The notes under the pieces are model-generated. The model made no database searches. It saw nothing but the letters and a program-made list of their open reading frames with translations, and had not been told where the DNA came from. DNA of 64,000 nt from Favolaschia claudopus (lineage: Eukaryota > Basidiomycota > Agaricomycetes > Agaricales > Mycenaceae), in contig JAWWNJ010000245.1 of NCBI GenBank assembly GCA_037176885.1, forward strand, positions 124,001-188,000, written 5' to 3'. Below are positions 31,816 through 43,496 of this stretch, piece by piece. Positions within the stretch are counted from its first letter, which is position 1. Each line of letters begins with the position of its first letter. Position numbers and translations under genes: made by a program.

Positions 31816-34800
31816 CTACGGCGAATCCTCGTTCATGGACTCGGTTGTCCCTGCCCTCGACGCGTGCTTGAGCCTGGGCTTCTCGAAGAGAAACCAGCGG
31901 TCGATTTCCGACCCGTCGCTCCGGTGAATCACATACTGGTGGTCTGGGGCCATCGTAACACAAGAGATTATTGAAGTCACATCAACAACGCGAAGGTCTG
32001 CGTCTCGCAAGTGCTTGAAAGACCAGTATGCATTCGAAGAAAGATCGAGTAAATCTGTATCCGGAGGGCCAAAGAACGAAGCAAGCGCAAGGTATTGTTC
32101 TGGGTCGGTGTCACTGTCACCGACTCGCAAGATGAAAAAGAAAAGAATTTCAGCCAAAGCAGCAGTATCTTCGTCAATCTGAATCTAAACAGTGGGAAAA
32201 ATTAAACAGCTATAGTTCCGTTATGTGGTACGTGCTGCCTACCTTGACCATCCTTGCCGTGCGCAGCTGTGTCATGTACTGCTCTTTCCAAAGCGAACGG
32301 GCGATTTGACTGTTGGGAAGTCGCAGCCGCGCCCACCGAACCACCGAACCACCCCAGCTGTCCGCAACATCGGAGCCAAATTCAAGGTCGAGATACTCCC
32401 GAATAACAACCTCCTCACACGGACGAACCTCGCGGCTGCAAGAGTCTTGTGCTGTCAGCAACACATGTCCACCCTCGAGTTCCACCGAGCCTCGAGGTAT
32501 CTTTGCGTCGTCGGGCTCCAAATCTGGGATAATGGCCTTGAGTGCATTGACTTGACAGCGTCGAATGGCACGTTGCGAGAAGTTAGCGTAAGGGTCCGAG
32601 TGCTGTTTCAGTTCCTCGCCAAGATTACCAATTGTCCGCTCGAGCGCCCACTGAGAATAGATCTCGCCAGGACCTTTCCGTACAGTTTCGGGGGCGAAAT
32701 GTGAGATCGTGTGTATGACTGGGCGGACGAAATGGATGCGGTCTGCCCGCCGCTGCACGTAGATCAGCTCGAATTCTTGGGAGAACTCAGAATATCGCTC
32801 GTGTGCCTCGAGAAGCTCAGAAGGAGTGATTTCCTCTTGCCAGAGAATGCGAACAGCACGAGCGACCTTGCAGAAATTCTCGTAGTACGGAGAAGGAAGA
32901 ATGCCATATAGAAGGGCCGGTCCTGCGCAGTAAAAGTAGAGTTGGAACTCCCAGGCCTTGTACCCGCTGCTAAGTTTCTCAGCGGGATTGCGAGGAGGGC
33001 GGTCGAACGATCCAGGAATGTAGCGGGTAAGATCAGCGACAGCTTGACCATGTTGTTTCCAGACATCGCCGGTTAAGACAGCCCAAGGCCAGTTCGCTTT
33101 TGAGTCTGTTTTTTCGCAGTCGATTGTTCCGCGCCAGAGAGAGAGCATCAAATCCGTCAAGTTGAGGGCGGGGGCATGCATGAAATCAAGACCGAAAATG
33201 TCCGGTACTCCGAGAATATGGCGAGCTGGCAGTCCACTGAAGATGGTAGGCTTCGATATCCCGGTCTCCAAGCGCCGCCGCTCATACTGTGTTTTGTTTG
33301 GGGCCGCAGAAACATACTTGAAATTAGCTTGATATCGTTTGGCAGCGTCGGCACTGTCGAATTTGTCCAAGAGCAAGCCGAGATCGACATCTTCATGGTC
33401 ACATCCAGCGACATTGTATCCGTCAGGCTTGAGTCGGGCAGGATAGTAATGAGGGCCGCCAGGCTGCAAACGTATAAGTGTCGGTAGATTCACAGCAAAA
33501 ATACCACACCTTGTGACGACCCTCGAGCTCGCAGTAAAGCCTGCATGCACGTTTTCCATGGTGACCAACACAGCCATTCAAACTCGCCATCCCTGGACCG
33601 TCGGCAGTAGCCAGCGCCAGAAATGGGTGTTGTATCATCGTCGCCTTATCCAATGCGTCCCACACCTTCAGTCCTTCATTTTGGATAGCCGCAAGGTGAT
33701 GTAAACTCGGGAAGAGAAAGCTGTCGTAGTTTTTCGGTTTGTTGGGACCGGGAATAGAGAAGCCGGGAAGGATGCCTCGTTTCTTGTAACGTACATCGAG
33801 GGGGCGGTCGAGAACAATCCATGCACCTATCCAACAATCAGAGGTCTTATTACGATACAGCTGTGCGCCGTCCATGGTGAGCATGAGAATATTGTCACCG
33901 TCGTTGATCTTCCCAGCACGAACAGCCTCGATGTAATCGCTACCGTCAAAGAAGTCGATGTATGGGCGGGTTTTAACGTCACCATTTTCTTCCAAGTCGT
34001 CCAAAATCGCTTTCGTGAGCTGCTCTCGATACCGCATCTCTGCTGCGCCCTGAGGAGACCTCCGCAGTGCCTGCAGCTGGGGACCAACCAAGATCGTATT
34101 GAACTTTTGCCGCGGAACCTGTGCCCACTCGTATTTTGCGTCATATCTCGATTCACCGCAATACGGACAGGATTCAAGATCAGCCCACGGCCCCGTATAC
34201 GCCATGCACGATGATATGCACATGTCATATGTGACATACACAATACCGCTGAGCTCGCTCACTAGCTTCTTGACAGCGTAGTAGGAAAGAACGGGGTTGT
34301 CTGGGTAGCGACGGAGTAGCGCGTCTCGAACGGAGTTGTAGGTTTGCACGGAGGCATTGCTGATGGAGAGGAAGAGGTCGATAGCTAGTCGTTCGTCAGA
34401 GTCGAGCACTGGAATTTCGTGCAGAGGATTTCGCAGTCGTTCGACTGTGTCGGCATCGAGAAAGTCGTCAACTGCGGCATTCTCTAGCGCTTTAATGAAT
34501 TTATTCGCATTTTCGATGTCCTCGATGGCAGACGGAGGGATGGCAAAAGGGTTGTCGGTAGGCGATGGGGGACGCGGGTCTTCATCGGAGTCGTCGGGAT
34601 CGTGGCCGGGAGGGTCGTGGTTTTCTTGTGAGCCGTCCATCTCGTTGTCCTCGCCGTTCTAATGTTGTTAGTGCATTAAATTGACTGTGATCGGTGTATT
34701 CACAAATTCTTGGTCCAATCGAGACTCTGGGGAGTGAGAGCGGGACTGCGCAGAGCTATTCAAATGAACATGAGAAGTAGATTCAAAATTTACGCACCTG

Positions 34801-35145
34801 GTCATGTCGGTCTGGTTCCTTTTCAGAATCCAAGTCCATGGGTGTATCGTGGTCTTGTCGTCGTGAATTTGCAGTGGTCGACGTCCCATTTGAACCTGCA
34901 GCCACCCCGCCCTCAGAAGCAGATTGGTTACGCCGTCTTCGACGAGTTCCTCCAGATGTGCCATTTGCTGAAGCGCCAGTAGGATTCGGCCGAGGATTAT
35001 GACGGTGCCAAGTAGCCTCAGATCTCGATACACCTCTTATACCACACCTCGTGGGGCAGTAGCACATAAGCCTAATTCGACGACGTGTGGGTTCAGGTTC
35101 GCTGGTGGATAAGACGGGCACTGAGTCTGGCGCAGATGAAGGCAT
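31816..35145 (-). CDS. Tnp2-family (EnSpm/CACTA) transposase, apparently intact
   Basis: The start is at 35145 (MPSSAPDSVPVLSTSE), preceding a cysteine cluster CYCPTRCGIRG and a histidine (possible zinc-binding DNA-recognition domain). Exon 2 carries MCISSCMAYTGPWADLESCP with YCGESRYD (zinc pair), LMLTMDGAQLYRNKTSDCWI (candidate first acid), KKRGILPGFSIPGPNKPK, ATADGPGMASLNGCVGHHGK and CRLYCELEGRHK. Exon 3 has PGGPHYYPARLKPDGYNVAG, WAVLTGDVWKQHGQAVADLT, SFDRPPRNPAEKLSSGYKAW and GEIYSQWALERTIGNLGEEL (candidate third acid). The last exon (31816-32187) ends at ESMNEDSP. Introns are 45-110 bp with GT-AG ends. No stop or shift found. It would bind the element ends and cut both strands in the nucleus. 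Catalytic residues are inferred from the pattern. Confidence 0.9.
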
Positions 35146-35525
35146 TTGGTCCAGGAGGATAGAGAGAAAATTGAGCAAGTCAAAACTCAGCCACAAGTTG
35201 AGGCGATCGTAGCACAATATGTCTTTGACAAATTTTATTCAAAGAAGGATTTCACAAAGTCGATTGAAGGTCTTGTCAAAGTCGAAGAGAAAGAAAACGT
35301 TCGTGACGTCACTAGTTTGTACTCCGATGCCAGGCGATACTAGGCGAGACAAACCATACCAAACGATATCTAGCGCTACCAGCCGCGCCCGGTTTTTCAC
35401 TGGGGATGAGTCTTTGCAGACGAAACGTTGCGCCCAAACGTCGTGGGTCCCCGCCCGTCTTCTCTCTCTAGCATATCACCTCTGTGGTCGTCGTCGTCGC
35501 TCGCGCGGCGCTCGCTCCTCCTCCT

Positions 35526-37788
35526 CCCGCTTTGTCTACGTTTATAGAGCAAGCGAGCGTCTTTTGAAGTTCCCGCCCGTTCGCCATATCGACTACGCCA
35601 ACTCGCCGGCCGCCAGCTCCCCGCCAACTCGCCAACTCGAATCTCGAACCTTTCGAACAACATCCCCCGGTACAGCACTCGAGTCTACCCCCAGCTCAAT
35701 CCCTTTTGCTTTCGTATCCCAATCGTCTCGCCTGGCCCGCCCGCTACGATATCTGCGATGAAAGTGTGTTAAAAGGGGTTGTATATGCTCAGGGAATGTG
35801 CTAGGATTACGGAAATTTTAGGTGCGCCGCTGTCTCTGACTCGGTCCCCTTCTTCCTTCCTTGCCCCCATCCACGTACCCTCATCGTCTTCGGACGATTG
35901 TCTTTCAATAGACAACCTGCCTCGCCTGCAGCTGCATGACTTGGGAGCCAACTCTATTAGTGCCTTGGCCTATATGAGCCCAACTCTGCGCTGCGGAGAG
36001 CATTGGCTATGAAGTTTGAGTCCGACTCGACTTCGTCTCAGTAACGCCGTGAAAATTCTTCGGTTTTATACCAAGAATTGCCCTATCGCAGTCTCGAAGC
36101 TGCCGCTGGCGCGCGCTTCATTCGAGAATTGTCTGCGATTGTGGTCAACACTGCCGCGAACAGACATCTTTGGACCCTGCTTATCGATCCTACTTGGATT
36201 GATTCAGCACGTTCAAGGTCATTGCCTTCAGCGTAATTGCTGAACCCAGGCCCGAGAACATCATGTTCTCGTCCCTGCACGGTGATACCTTTCGGTCCCC
36301 GCCGCATAACAGCCTGCCCCGCGTAATATCGTGTTGGTGCAGCATGCCGCAAAGCCATTGCTCGCGCACCACGACCCAAAGACATAGCTTCCAAATGCTG
36401 GTCCATATTTTATGGTCCACGCATTGCTCGTCGATGGTCATGTCGTCACTCCGCAATACGCAACTGGTTATCGCCTGCCTTACCCGCAGTCGCGAACCTG
36501 ATCTGCGGCGGAAACGATGACTGCACGGTCTGGCACCCGTGCATTTCAGCCGCCAACGCCTGTTTAGCGCGCGGTTGAATGGATGCTTTGCCGAGTTTGC
36601 GCACCTTGCATAACCCGGCTGGCTTCCGAGCCCATCTGCGGCTACTCCCCCACTTCAGTGAACACTCTTCGCAGCATTGTTCACTGTGGGCGAGCATCCC
36701 TGATGCCTGTATGCTCTGATGGTGTATCGTTAACTCGAATGACCTACGTAACAGACGCTAACAGTGACCCCTTTCTTTCGCAAGGTCTCTCTCCTCCACA
36801 AACCCGTGCCCGCAGCCAACTATGTTGTCATGCTAAGTCCTGCGGTTCCTCAGCTCGACAGTTTGTGAGAGTTTGACAGAGGACCACTACATCGTTGAAG
36901 TTGCTTTTCAGGGGATTGGCTCCTTACTTATTACATTCCGTGTAATCCTACTCTCTTTATTACCTTCGGTTTATTGAGAAGTTGCTTCACCATTCATGAC
37001 AAAATCTCTTGTGCGAACGTCATCTGTTGAGCTCGAGGACTGCATATGGGATTAACCCTATGCCAGTCATACATCTCGAAGGCCAGTATGAAGGAGAACC
37101 GGAATGCATACTCTGAGATTTCTTTGAGAGTATAAGACGGTTGAAGGGTGAACCCTGTTGTTCAATCGAGTGGATATCCATCCACTTTCTAACCCGCAGC
37201 CAGATGCTCTCAAGCTATTCTGATTTTCAGTGTGCGATATTTCTGACTCATATCCACATTGACTTCATCGAATGACAGAGTTGGTGCGCCGTTTGAGGCT
37301 GGCTACCTTGAAAATTATGCACCCCTGTCCGTCCACATCGGTGATGTTAGATAGCCATTTGAAGAGAACAAATGTGAAAACTCGGAGTGTACTGTGATTG
37401 ATTTGCGTTGAACGTTTAGATCTCTTTTTTCTCAATCCTCGGCACGCGCCGCGCGCTCCCTTCGGGTCGCGCTCTGAGGCGGCGCGTGCCTTCGGATTCT
37501 CGAAAAAATGAATGATTTCTAAAATTTGTTCTTCCTTCATCTTTTACCGTCAATACAAAATGCTAAGGGTCGAGTTCTCTGACCGGATTCCCCGAACGTG
37601 CCCATAAAACCCACTTTTCCTACCTCTGACCAGGTATCGGGTCCCTGATGCGGCTGCTTTTGTATGGTACCTCTCGTGTTCATGAAATTCAGATCAATGA
37701 AATGCTAGCATTGTTGGAATGGAGCCTTGAGGAGGATGAAGCAGTTATTGGAGGAAAACGTGTCGAGTCCCCATTTGGCTGGATGGCG
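35526..37788. other. Unassigned stretch with a GC hairpin
   Basis: Open frames on both strands (for example 35779-36012 plus and 36083-36406 minus) have no recognisable domain or splice structure. At 37439-37500 a GC-rich stem forms from GGCACGCGCCGCGCG and GGCGGCGCGTGCC. Confidence 0.4.
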
Positions 37789-38022
37789 ACTCCCGTACTG
37801 GCACTCGGTTTGTTTTCCCATACGCACGTGTCAGTCACATGATACGCTGGAAACAAACAATCACCACGTACCGTTACTACACTGCCACCTGATGAGTCTT
37901 TGCAGACGAAACGTTGCGCCAAACGTCGTGGGTCCCCGCCCGTCTTCTCTCTCTAGCATATCACCTCTGTGGTCGTCGTCGTCGCTCGCGCGGCGCTCCG
38001 CGCCGCGCTCGCTCCTCCTCCT
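37789..38022 (+). repeat. Repeat R, copy 2 (uninterrupted; carries both empty sites)
   Basis: The first 82 bp are identical to 26744-26825. It then has CACG-TA-CCGTTA where copy 1 has the MITE, and CCACCTGATGAGTCTTTGC where copy 1 has the Tnp2 element. The last ~86 bp occur again, inverted, as the filler in the gag pseudogene at 46405-46492. Confidence 0.85.
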
Positions 38023-38087
38023 CATGTTTTAATTCGAGAAACTCTACAAAAACATGCCGCCTTTGTAGAAGGGTCAAACATAGTCTA

Positions 38088-38352
38088 CTGTACTAATTCG
38101 ACCGGCTGTTCACTGGGTGTCACCCGTCACCCAAATTGTTCACTGGACAAGTTGTTCACAACACGTCAATCACATCAAAATTACCATATATGGTAGTCCT
38201 GCATTGCTCGGCACGCGCCGGCCGGAGATTTTTTTCATTTTCTTGCCCTTTTTGGGCCAAAAATCTCGGTGTCACCCGTCACCAAGTTCAAAAAAGTTCA
38301 GTTCACGACGGGCCGTCACGCATAACGTGAACAACCGGTCGAATTAGTACAG
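38088..38352. mobile_element. 265-bp TA-flanked MITE
   Basis: TA at 38086-38087 and 38353-38354. Ends CTGTACTAATTCGACCGG and its exact complement. Subterminal GTTCAC and GTCACCCGTCACC repeats. The end pattern CTGTA-----TTCGACC is like that of the 17.05-kb MITE, hinting at one mover. Confidence 0.85.
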
Positions 38353-38975
38353 TACAAGAGCCATGACATGTAAATTAATTGACTGGGCTTGATAACGGCG
38401 CTGCTGTCGCTGCTATGTATTGTGCCTCGATGTGCCACGTCAGCGCTTCGAAACTTGTGGGCAGCTCTGAAAAGCTCTGAAAGCGTCTCAAAATTGGCTT
38501 GAAGGCCCTCATACCTTGTTGAACACCCCCCACCAGTCCCTCACTCAGCTCCCATACGTATTCGACCTTGTTCTGGCAGACAATCTGCTGACGTGGCAGG
38601 ACGCTTTCAAAACCTTACCGTCAAAAACCATTCTCAAAGGTCTCTAAGCTTCATTGTCCACACGGCGTGGGGCTAAGAAATGGTTGTCGCGGACTGCTGG
38701 CTGGTTTCTGTGCCGCTAAGGGCGAGGCCTCCGCCTGCTTGTCCAGCAAGGCTGGGAGGGGTCATATTCCACCCGTTTGCGTGTTTTTGGTGCTCAAGCA
38801 TGAAAGAGAGAGGCCTCAAGAGGTGTAAGGAGAGAGTATTGGGACTCTGTAGCATAGAAAGGAAGAGAACAGATTTTCTAGAATTTTCCGAATTAAAACA
38901 ATTTTCTGTGACGTTTTTGATCGTGGGCAAGAATTTTGGGAACCGCTGTACTTGGTTGCTCTCTACCTTATAGGA
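38353..38975. other. Unassigned stretch
   Basis: No supported gene or repeat; only short frames without domains. Confidence 0.4.
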
Positions 38976-40064
38976 TATGGTGACCGGCAAGTCACACCAA
39001 ACAAATGTCTGTTTGTACGTTGTTTGTTCAGAGTCGGTCCCGTCCACCGCCCTCCACAGTGACGTTAAAAATCTAAAACAAATTGCAAATGAGTCCTGAA
39101 CTACATCTCCTGGGAATGTCCCCCGCCGATTTTTTAAAAATTTGCCCAGTCTGTCAGGGGAACCCCGCTTCCCCGACCCGCTCCGCTATTCCTTGCATCA
39201 CTCCAGCCTTCTTGGGAACGCTACTCCTTCCAGAGTTCCCCCTTTGTCACATCTTCCTCCTTCCGACTCCCCGTTCCCCTCCTCAACGGACTCCTGTCGA
39301 CCCTGTGCTCCTAAAGCCAGTGCTCAGCGCAACCCGGTTCCCTACTGGTCTTCCAGTCAGACTTCTAGCCCTCCGTGAGCTCTGGTCCTCCGGCTCCGGT
39401 CCCCCGGTCCCCCGGCCCGGCTTCCCACGCTCCCCCGGACCTGGGCCAAGCCCCAGCGGTCCTACCGCCGAAGGCCCAATGCTCCGCTGTCTCATCCCAG
39501 CTCTAGCGCCCTTTCCGGGTTCCCTGGGCTGTGTTCCTCCGGTCCTCCGGGCTCCGGTTTCCCACGCCCGCGGACGACAGGGTATCCCGGGCCTCCGTTG
39601 GTCTACAATCTCATTGTGATCCTCCCCTCCCTGGCTCCCTGCTACTGTTGGATCATCTGATCATTGATATCACATCATAGATGCTGTGCTACTACATAGT
39701 TCCCACACCCCGTGAAAAATCACGCGTCACGCGCCCTTTTACTGTGACGCCTGGGCATGGAGACTCCTTACTCTGTTCTCTAAGGATTCTCCCTCTGCCC
39801 AGGTGAGTAGACACTCTTCCTCTTGTTGTAGCTAGCCCTCTAAGGATTCTCCCTCTGCCCAGCGCTTGTTGGACTCTTGAGTACCTCGAGCCTCAGGCCC
39901 TGGCAGCTGTTGCCCTTACACAGTCGACCGGAACAGAATCGCGGAAATGGCAGGGAAATGGCTGTGTCAGAGGGAAATATTCATTTCCAAAGTAACAAGG
40001 GCAAAAACAAAAATTCTGGCCGTGACATTCCCTAGGGATTGCTAATGGCTAGAGATTATACTGT
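38976..40064 (+). repeat. Dispersed repeat, copy 2 (GGTGACCGGCAAGT family) carrying a solo LTR
   Basis: The left 70 bp match copy 1 at 9725 directly; the rest matches copy 1 in inverse orientation. It is interrupted by the 769-bp solo LTR at 39152-39920. Confidence 0.7.
39152..39920 (+). mobile_element. 769-bp solo LTR with 5-bp target duplication
   Basis: It starts TGTCAGGGGAACCCC and ends GTTGCCCTTACA, bounded by CAGTC at 39147-39151 and 39921-39925. The sibling repeat at 9.95 kb lacks it. The proline-codon-rich frames inside are not genes. A 25-bp unit CTAAGGATTCTCCCTCTGCC (with CAG) is duplicated at 39779 and 39840. The end sequence is of the Ty3/gypsy type (inference); no matching internal region is present in the window. 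Confidence 0.85.
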
Positions 40065-41205
40065 ACAATTTCGATCAATTCGTCTGTCACGCGGCACAGC
40101 CGATTTCCGAGGACCCCGCCAATGATTTTCTTTCGATTTTAGCGGAATTTGGAGATTTGTCGGAAAAAATTAAAAAGTCACGTGCGAGACGTTGATCGAA
40201 ATAGAAGTATGGTGCGCATCGCTTAAACACCACCAAACAAGAACGAAAAGTATAGCACATGATCAGAGCCTCCAGGTTTCTGATCCTCTGGCCAAAACAC
40301 TCCGATTAGATGGTACTTCAATCCCTCAAGAGGGTTTCTCGATTGGATAAAAACTCACAATAAATATTTTTTTTCCTCGGGACATCACTGATGTAATCAA
40401 GCACGTGCACTTACGGAATTTCCTAATGCAGACAACCTAACCTGAGTTAATACACCCTATTCAAGTACAGTCGGATAGCTCATAATGCATAAGGCCCGTG
40501 AAACCCTATGCATTATGAGCAATATGCATTTCTGCATAATGTCACACTAGGTGACATGCGTGATATTGTCACGAAAATACTATATATGGTAGTCCGGCGA
40601 ACACCGAATCACGTGGAAGTTGCCGGGAGCCTGTCAACATTAGCTGTAATAACCAGCAGAATATGATGTATGTGGACAATGGTCCACATAGGAGGGTAAG
40701 CTTGCTTCAGTGCGAATGGGAATTCAATATCCTGAGTTGAATACGTCCAATTCATGTAGCTAATCTTGCTAAATTCATTCGGGCAACATTACTGGCTCGA
40801 GCAGTTTTCGCCCGATTTGCGTAACCAACTTATTCAGTTAATGAACCTCAGAACCGCCTCAGTAATCGCCCTCATATTCACCTTCAAACTCTTCTGCTCC
40901 TGATGAATCTGGTTGGAGTGACTCAGCGGCCCTGTTTTTTCTGGATTATTGATTTTGACAGCTGAAGCTTATACTCACTGGATAGTGGTAAGTATATCCA
41001 AGACACTGGCAGTAGCACAAAGTCTGGTGATTTTTTTTGAAGTTGCTCAAAGCATTCCCTGAGCCCCGGTACTGGTGACAAAGTGCTTGTAACTTGAGGA
41101 GACTTGTTACAAAAGTTGATGCTTACTGAATTCTTTCTTCAAGTGAGCAAGCAACCATTGAGTATACATATAGGTGTTGGTAGGGTATTGTACATCCTTA
41201 TATTA

Positions 41206-41645
41206 GAGACTTTGCGCAGAGCCACCGGTAGCCACCCAGTGGCTCTCACGGCATGCGCTGTGGAGCGGCTACAGCATATGGTGGCTCGTTTGGTGGCTCG
41301 TCGCCCGCGTTGTAGGTGGGGCTTCTTCAAGTATCTACATGGTACCTCTGTGACTATACCTCAATGTAGTGAGGTGTCGTGGTTAGGTTACCAGTTTCCG
41401 CTTTATTTGGTGCGTTTTTGGCCGATTCTTGCAAAACCGACGGTTGGCGTAGAACCTTGGTGTGCTTCCTGGTGGTTTGGAAGCCTAGCGCTTCGAGGTC
41501 ATCCAGGGGGATGAAAAAATGCCGAAGAAAACGAATTTCAAGTTATTCTTCCAGCCACCGAATGAGCCACCATAGCGCGTAGCCGCTCCACAGCGCATGC
41601 CGTGAGAGCCACCGGGTGGCTCCCGGTGGCTCTGCGCAAAGTCTC
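41206..41645. mobile_element. 440-bp MITE (family copy 2, sibling of 23.5 kb)
   Basis: TA at 41204-41205 and 41646-41647. Ends GAGACTTTGCGCAGAGCCAC and complement. The subterminal order matches the 23505-23953 copy: GGTGGCTC-type palindrome, GGCATGC, GGAGCGGCTAC, GGCTCGTT. The two differ at many positions, so they are old siblings. Confidence 0.9.
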
Positions 41646-42767
41646 TATTTATCACAGCACATGAGGTTCAAACAGGCCAATTGAACTTGAGCTGAGCAAG
41701 AGTTGAGGCGGCACTCGGAAACATTCGGCGCGCAGTCCGAAGTCACATGACAGTGACAGTGACGGCTCCCCGAAGTCCGAGGCCTCAGGCCAGGACTCCA
41801 GGACAGTGCTTACAAACCACCTGGACGGAGATTTGTAAGCATCTGCATTCCGGAGCCCTATACCGATGAATGGGGAAGCAAGCAAGGAACTTGGCTAAAT
41901 TTTGGGGTAAAAATGACACAGCTGTGTATTCAGGGTGCGGAACATGTCTAAATTGGTCCTGAGAGCTACAGTGCCGGACAACCAAAGTCGACAATGATGA
42001 TTACCGAAGAACGCGAATTTTTGGCATAAATCTGACTTCAGAATCAGACTCAGCACCCTCGAAAACGTCCAAAAAACCGCCTCCGAAGTTTTTCCCACGA
42101 CATTTTAGCTGCGGCCAAATTTTTGAGCCAAAAAATCAAAAATTGTGTGTACCTCTCCGAACAAAAGTTAGCTAACTAGTATGCCTTCTGAAGCCCCATT
42201 TGTGCTCTAACCAACCATGCCGCCGTCGTACGCGTCGCCCTCGCCGCCCTTGCCGCTCATGATTATGGGCAAAGAATGTTTGATGCGGATGCCCAACTGT
42301 CGCTTCCGGTGCTTGATAAAACATCTCCGACTCCTTCTGAACCTCTCGGGAGGCGGATTTACACCATGCCTCATACTACTTCCATCAAGTCAGCCATAGA
42401 TTCTCAACTTTGAGTGACAGTATAATGAGAAGAAATAATTGTCGAACACAAACAGAGTTGGGCAGCCCATTTCAAATTTGGGTAAGGCAGCTCTGAGCTG
42501 AAGAAAAGGATTTTGGCTCATGGTAGAAAGGAAGGATTGGTTGAGTGCCATGTCGCAAGACTTTCATAGGTGTGCATTCCATGCTGCACACAATACCTCA
42601 ACAACGTTGCAATGCTAAGTTGATGCTAAGTACAATCTTATCTTTGACAGTAACATGTAACGTGACTCGGAATTGCCAAATCCGGTGCGATTTCCCAGGC
42701 AAAGAAGAGGCAGATTTCTCGGAAACCGCTCGTGGAATTTTCTTTATTTTATTAGAATCATAACTTA

Positions 42768-42990
42768 TGTCGCAAATTTCTTTTTTTCACGACCGGGGGC
42801 CGATAGTGCCCGATTGCGCCCGAGCCCCTTCGATAACACATTACGCCCCCTTATAGTGCCCGATGGTAAGATGGAGACCAGAAATAAGTTGGATGTAGAT
42901 CATCCTGAAATATTGTCGGGCACTATCGAAGGGGCTCGGGCGCAATCGGGCACTATCGGGCCCGGTCGTGAAAAAAAGAAATTTGCGACA
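42768..42990. mobile_element. 223-bp MITE with ~70-bp terminal inverted repeats
   Basis: TA at 42766-42767 and 42991-42992. Arms begin TGTCGCAAATTTCTTTTTTT and continue through CACGACCGGG and CGGGCACTATCG-type sequence with only slight mismatch. The spacer is ~75 bp. Confidence 0.85.
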
Positions 42991-43496
42991 TACTCAACGA
43001 AAGGAATCGATTGCGCTATGTCCGAGGTTTTTCCCATCAATTTGAGGGTACGGCCAAATTTTCGGCTATCATTTCATAATTTTTCGTTTTTTGGACAATC
43101 GGCTCGTGCAAAACTGTTCTTTGGATGCTTAGCGACTGTTTTACATAAAATCTAGACATCTGGGGGTATGTGACACCTTCCATAAAGGGAAGATCAAAGT
43201 TGTCGACTTTGCGTGTCCGGCACCGTATGAGGATAATGCATAAAATCCCAGCCTACCAAGTCGGTGGACACCAAAAGTCGATGCATAATGAGGTTTATGC
43301 ATTTTGACCCTCATGCATTATGAGATATCCGACTGTAGCATATAGGTGGAAGGAGATGCGGTAAAACACTGCCAACAACTCACTCAACCACCTCTGACCC
43401 TTTTCCGCTGCCAGAAAGGCAATATAAAATATGAAAATTTTTGTTTCGTCGATTTGAGACATCACTGATCCCATCAATGATGGGACCTATTTGACG

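Larger units (their letters stand above)
27393..35404 (-). mobile_element. 8,012-bp Tnp2 (EnSpm/CACTA-like) transposon with 7-bp target duplication
   Basis: The first 32 bp (CCCAGTGAAAAACCGGGCGC and on to GGTAGCGC) are perfectly complementary to the last 32 bp. The direct duplication GATGAGT flanks it (27386-27392 and 35405-35411), and the empty site with a single GATGAGT exists at 37888. Subterminal copies of CGATRCCAG-type motifs occur inside both ends, as in CACTA elements. Two minus-strand genes are carried. The perfect ends and intact genes suggest a young, possibly active copy. Confidence 0.9.
26744..35525 (+). repeat. Repeat R, copy 1, interrupted by a MITE and the Tnp2 element
   Basis: The parts are 26744-26825, 27362-27392 and 35405-35525. 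In that order they equal the uninterrupted copy at 37789-38022 (ACTCCCGTACTGGCACTCGG at the start, GATGAGTCTTTGCAGACG across the junction, CTCGCTCCTCCTCCTC at the end). The two gaps are filled by the 536-bp MITE and the 8,012-bp element. R itself has no gene. Copy 1 lacks a ~15-bp CGCGCCGCG stretch near its end. Confidence 0.8.
40468..43335. mobile_element. 2.87-kb pogo-like non-autonomous element (shell)
   Basis: TA at 40466-40467 and 43336-43337. Ends CAGTCGGATAGCTCATAATG and the complement of CAGTCGGATATCTCATAATG, each followed by more ATAATGCAT copies. Such CAG-starting ends with TA duplication fit the pogo/Fot1 branch of Tc1/mariner. No transposase survives. The inside holds two further MITEs and degenerate repeats (for example a TCCGAAGTTTTTCCCACGAC-like string at 42083 and again near 43023). 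Confidence 0.6.

Noticed and set aside
36083..36406. 107-codon minus-strand frame
   Set aside because: No domain, no supporting splice pattern, and competing frames on the other strand.
39083..39619. 178-codon proline-rich frame
   Set aside because: It lies within the solo LTR and its host repeat; composition only, no domain.
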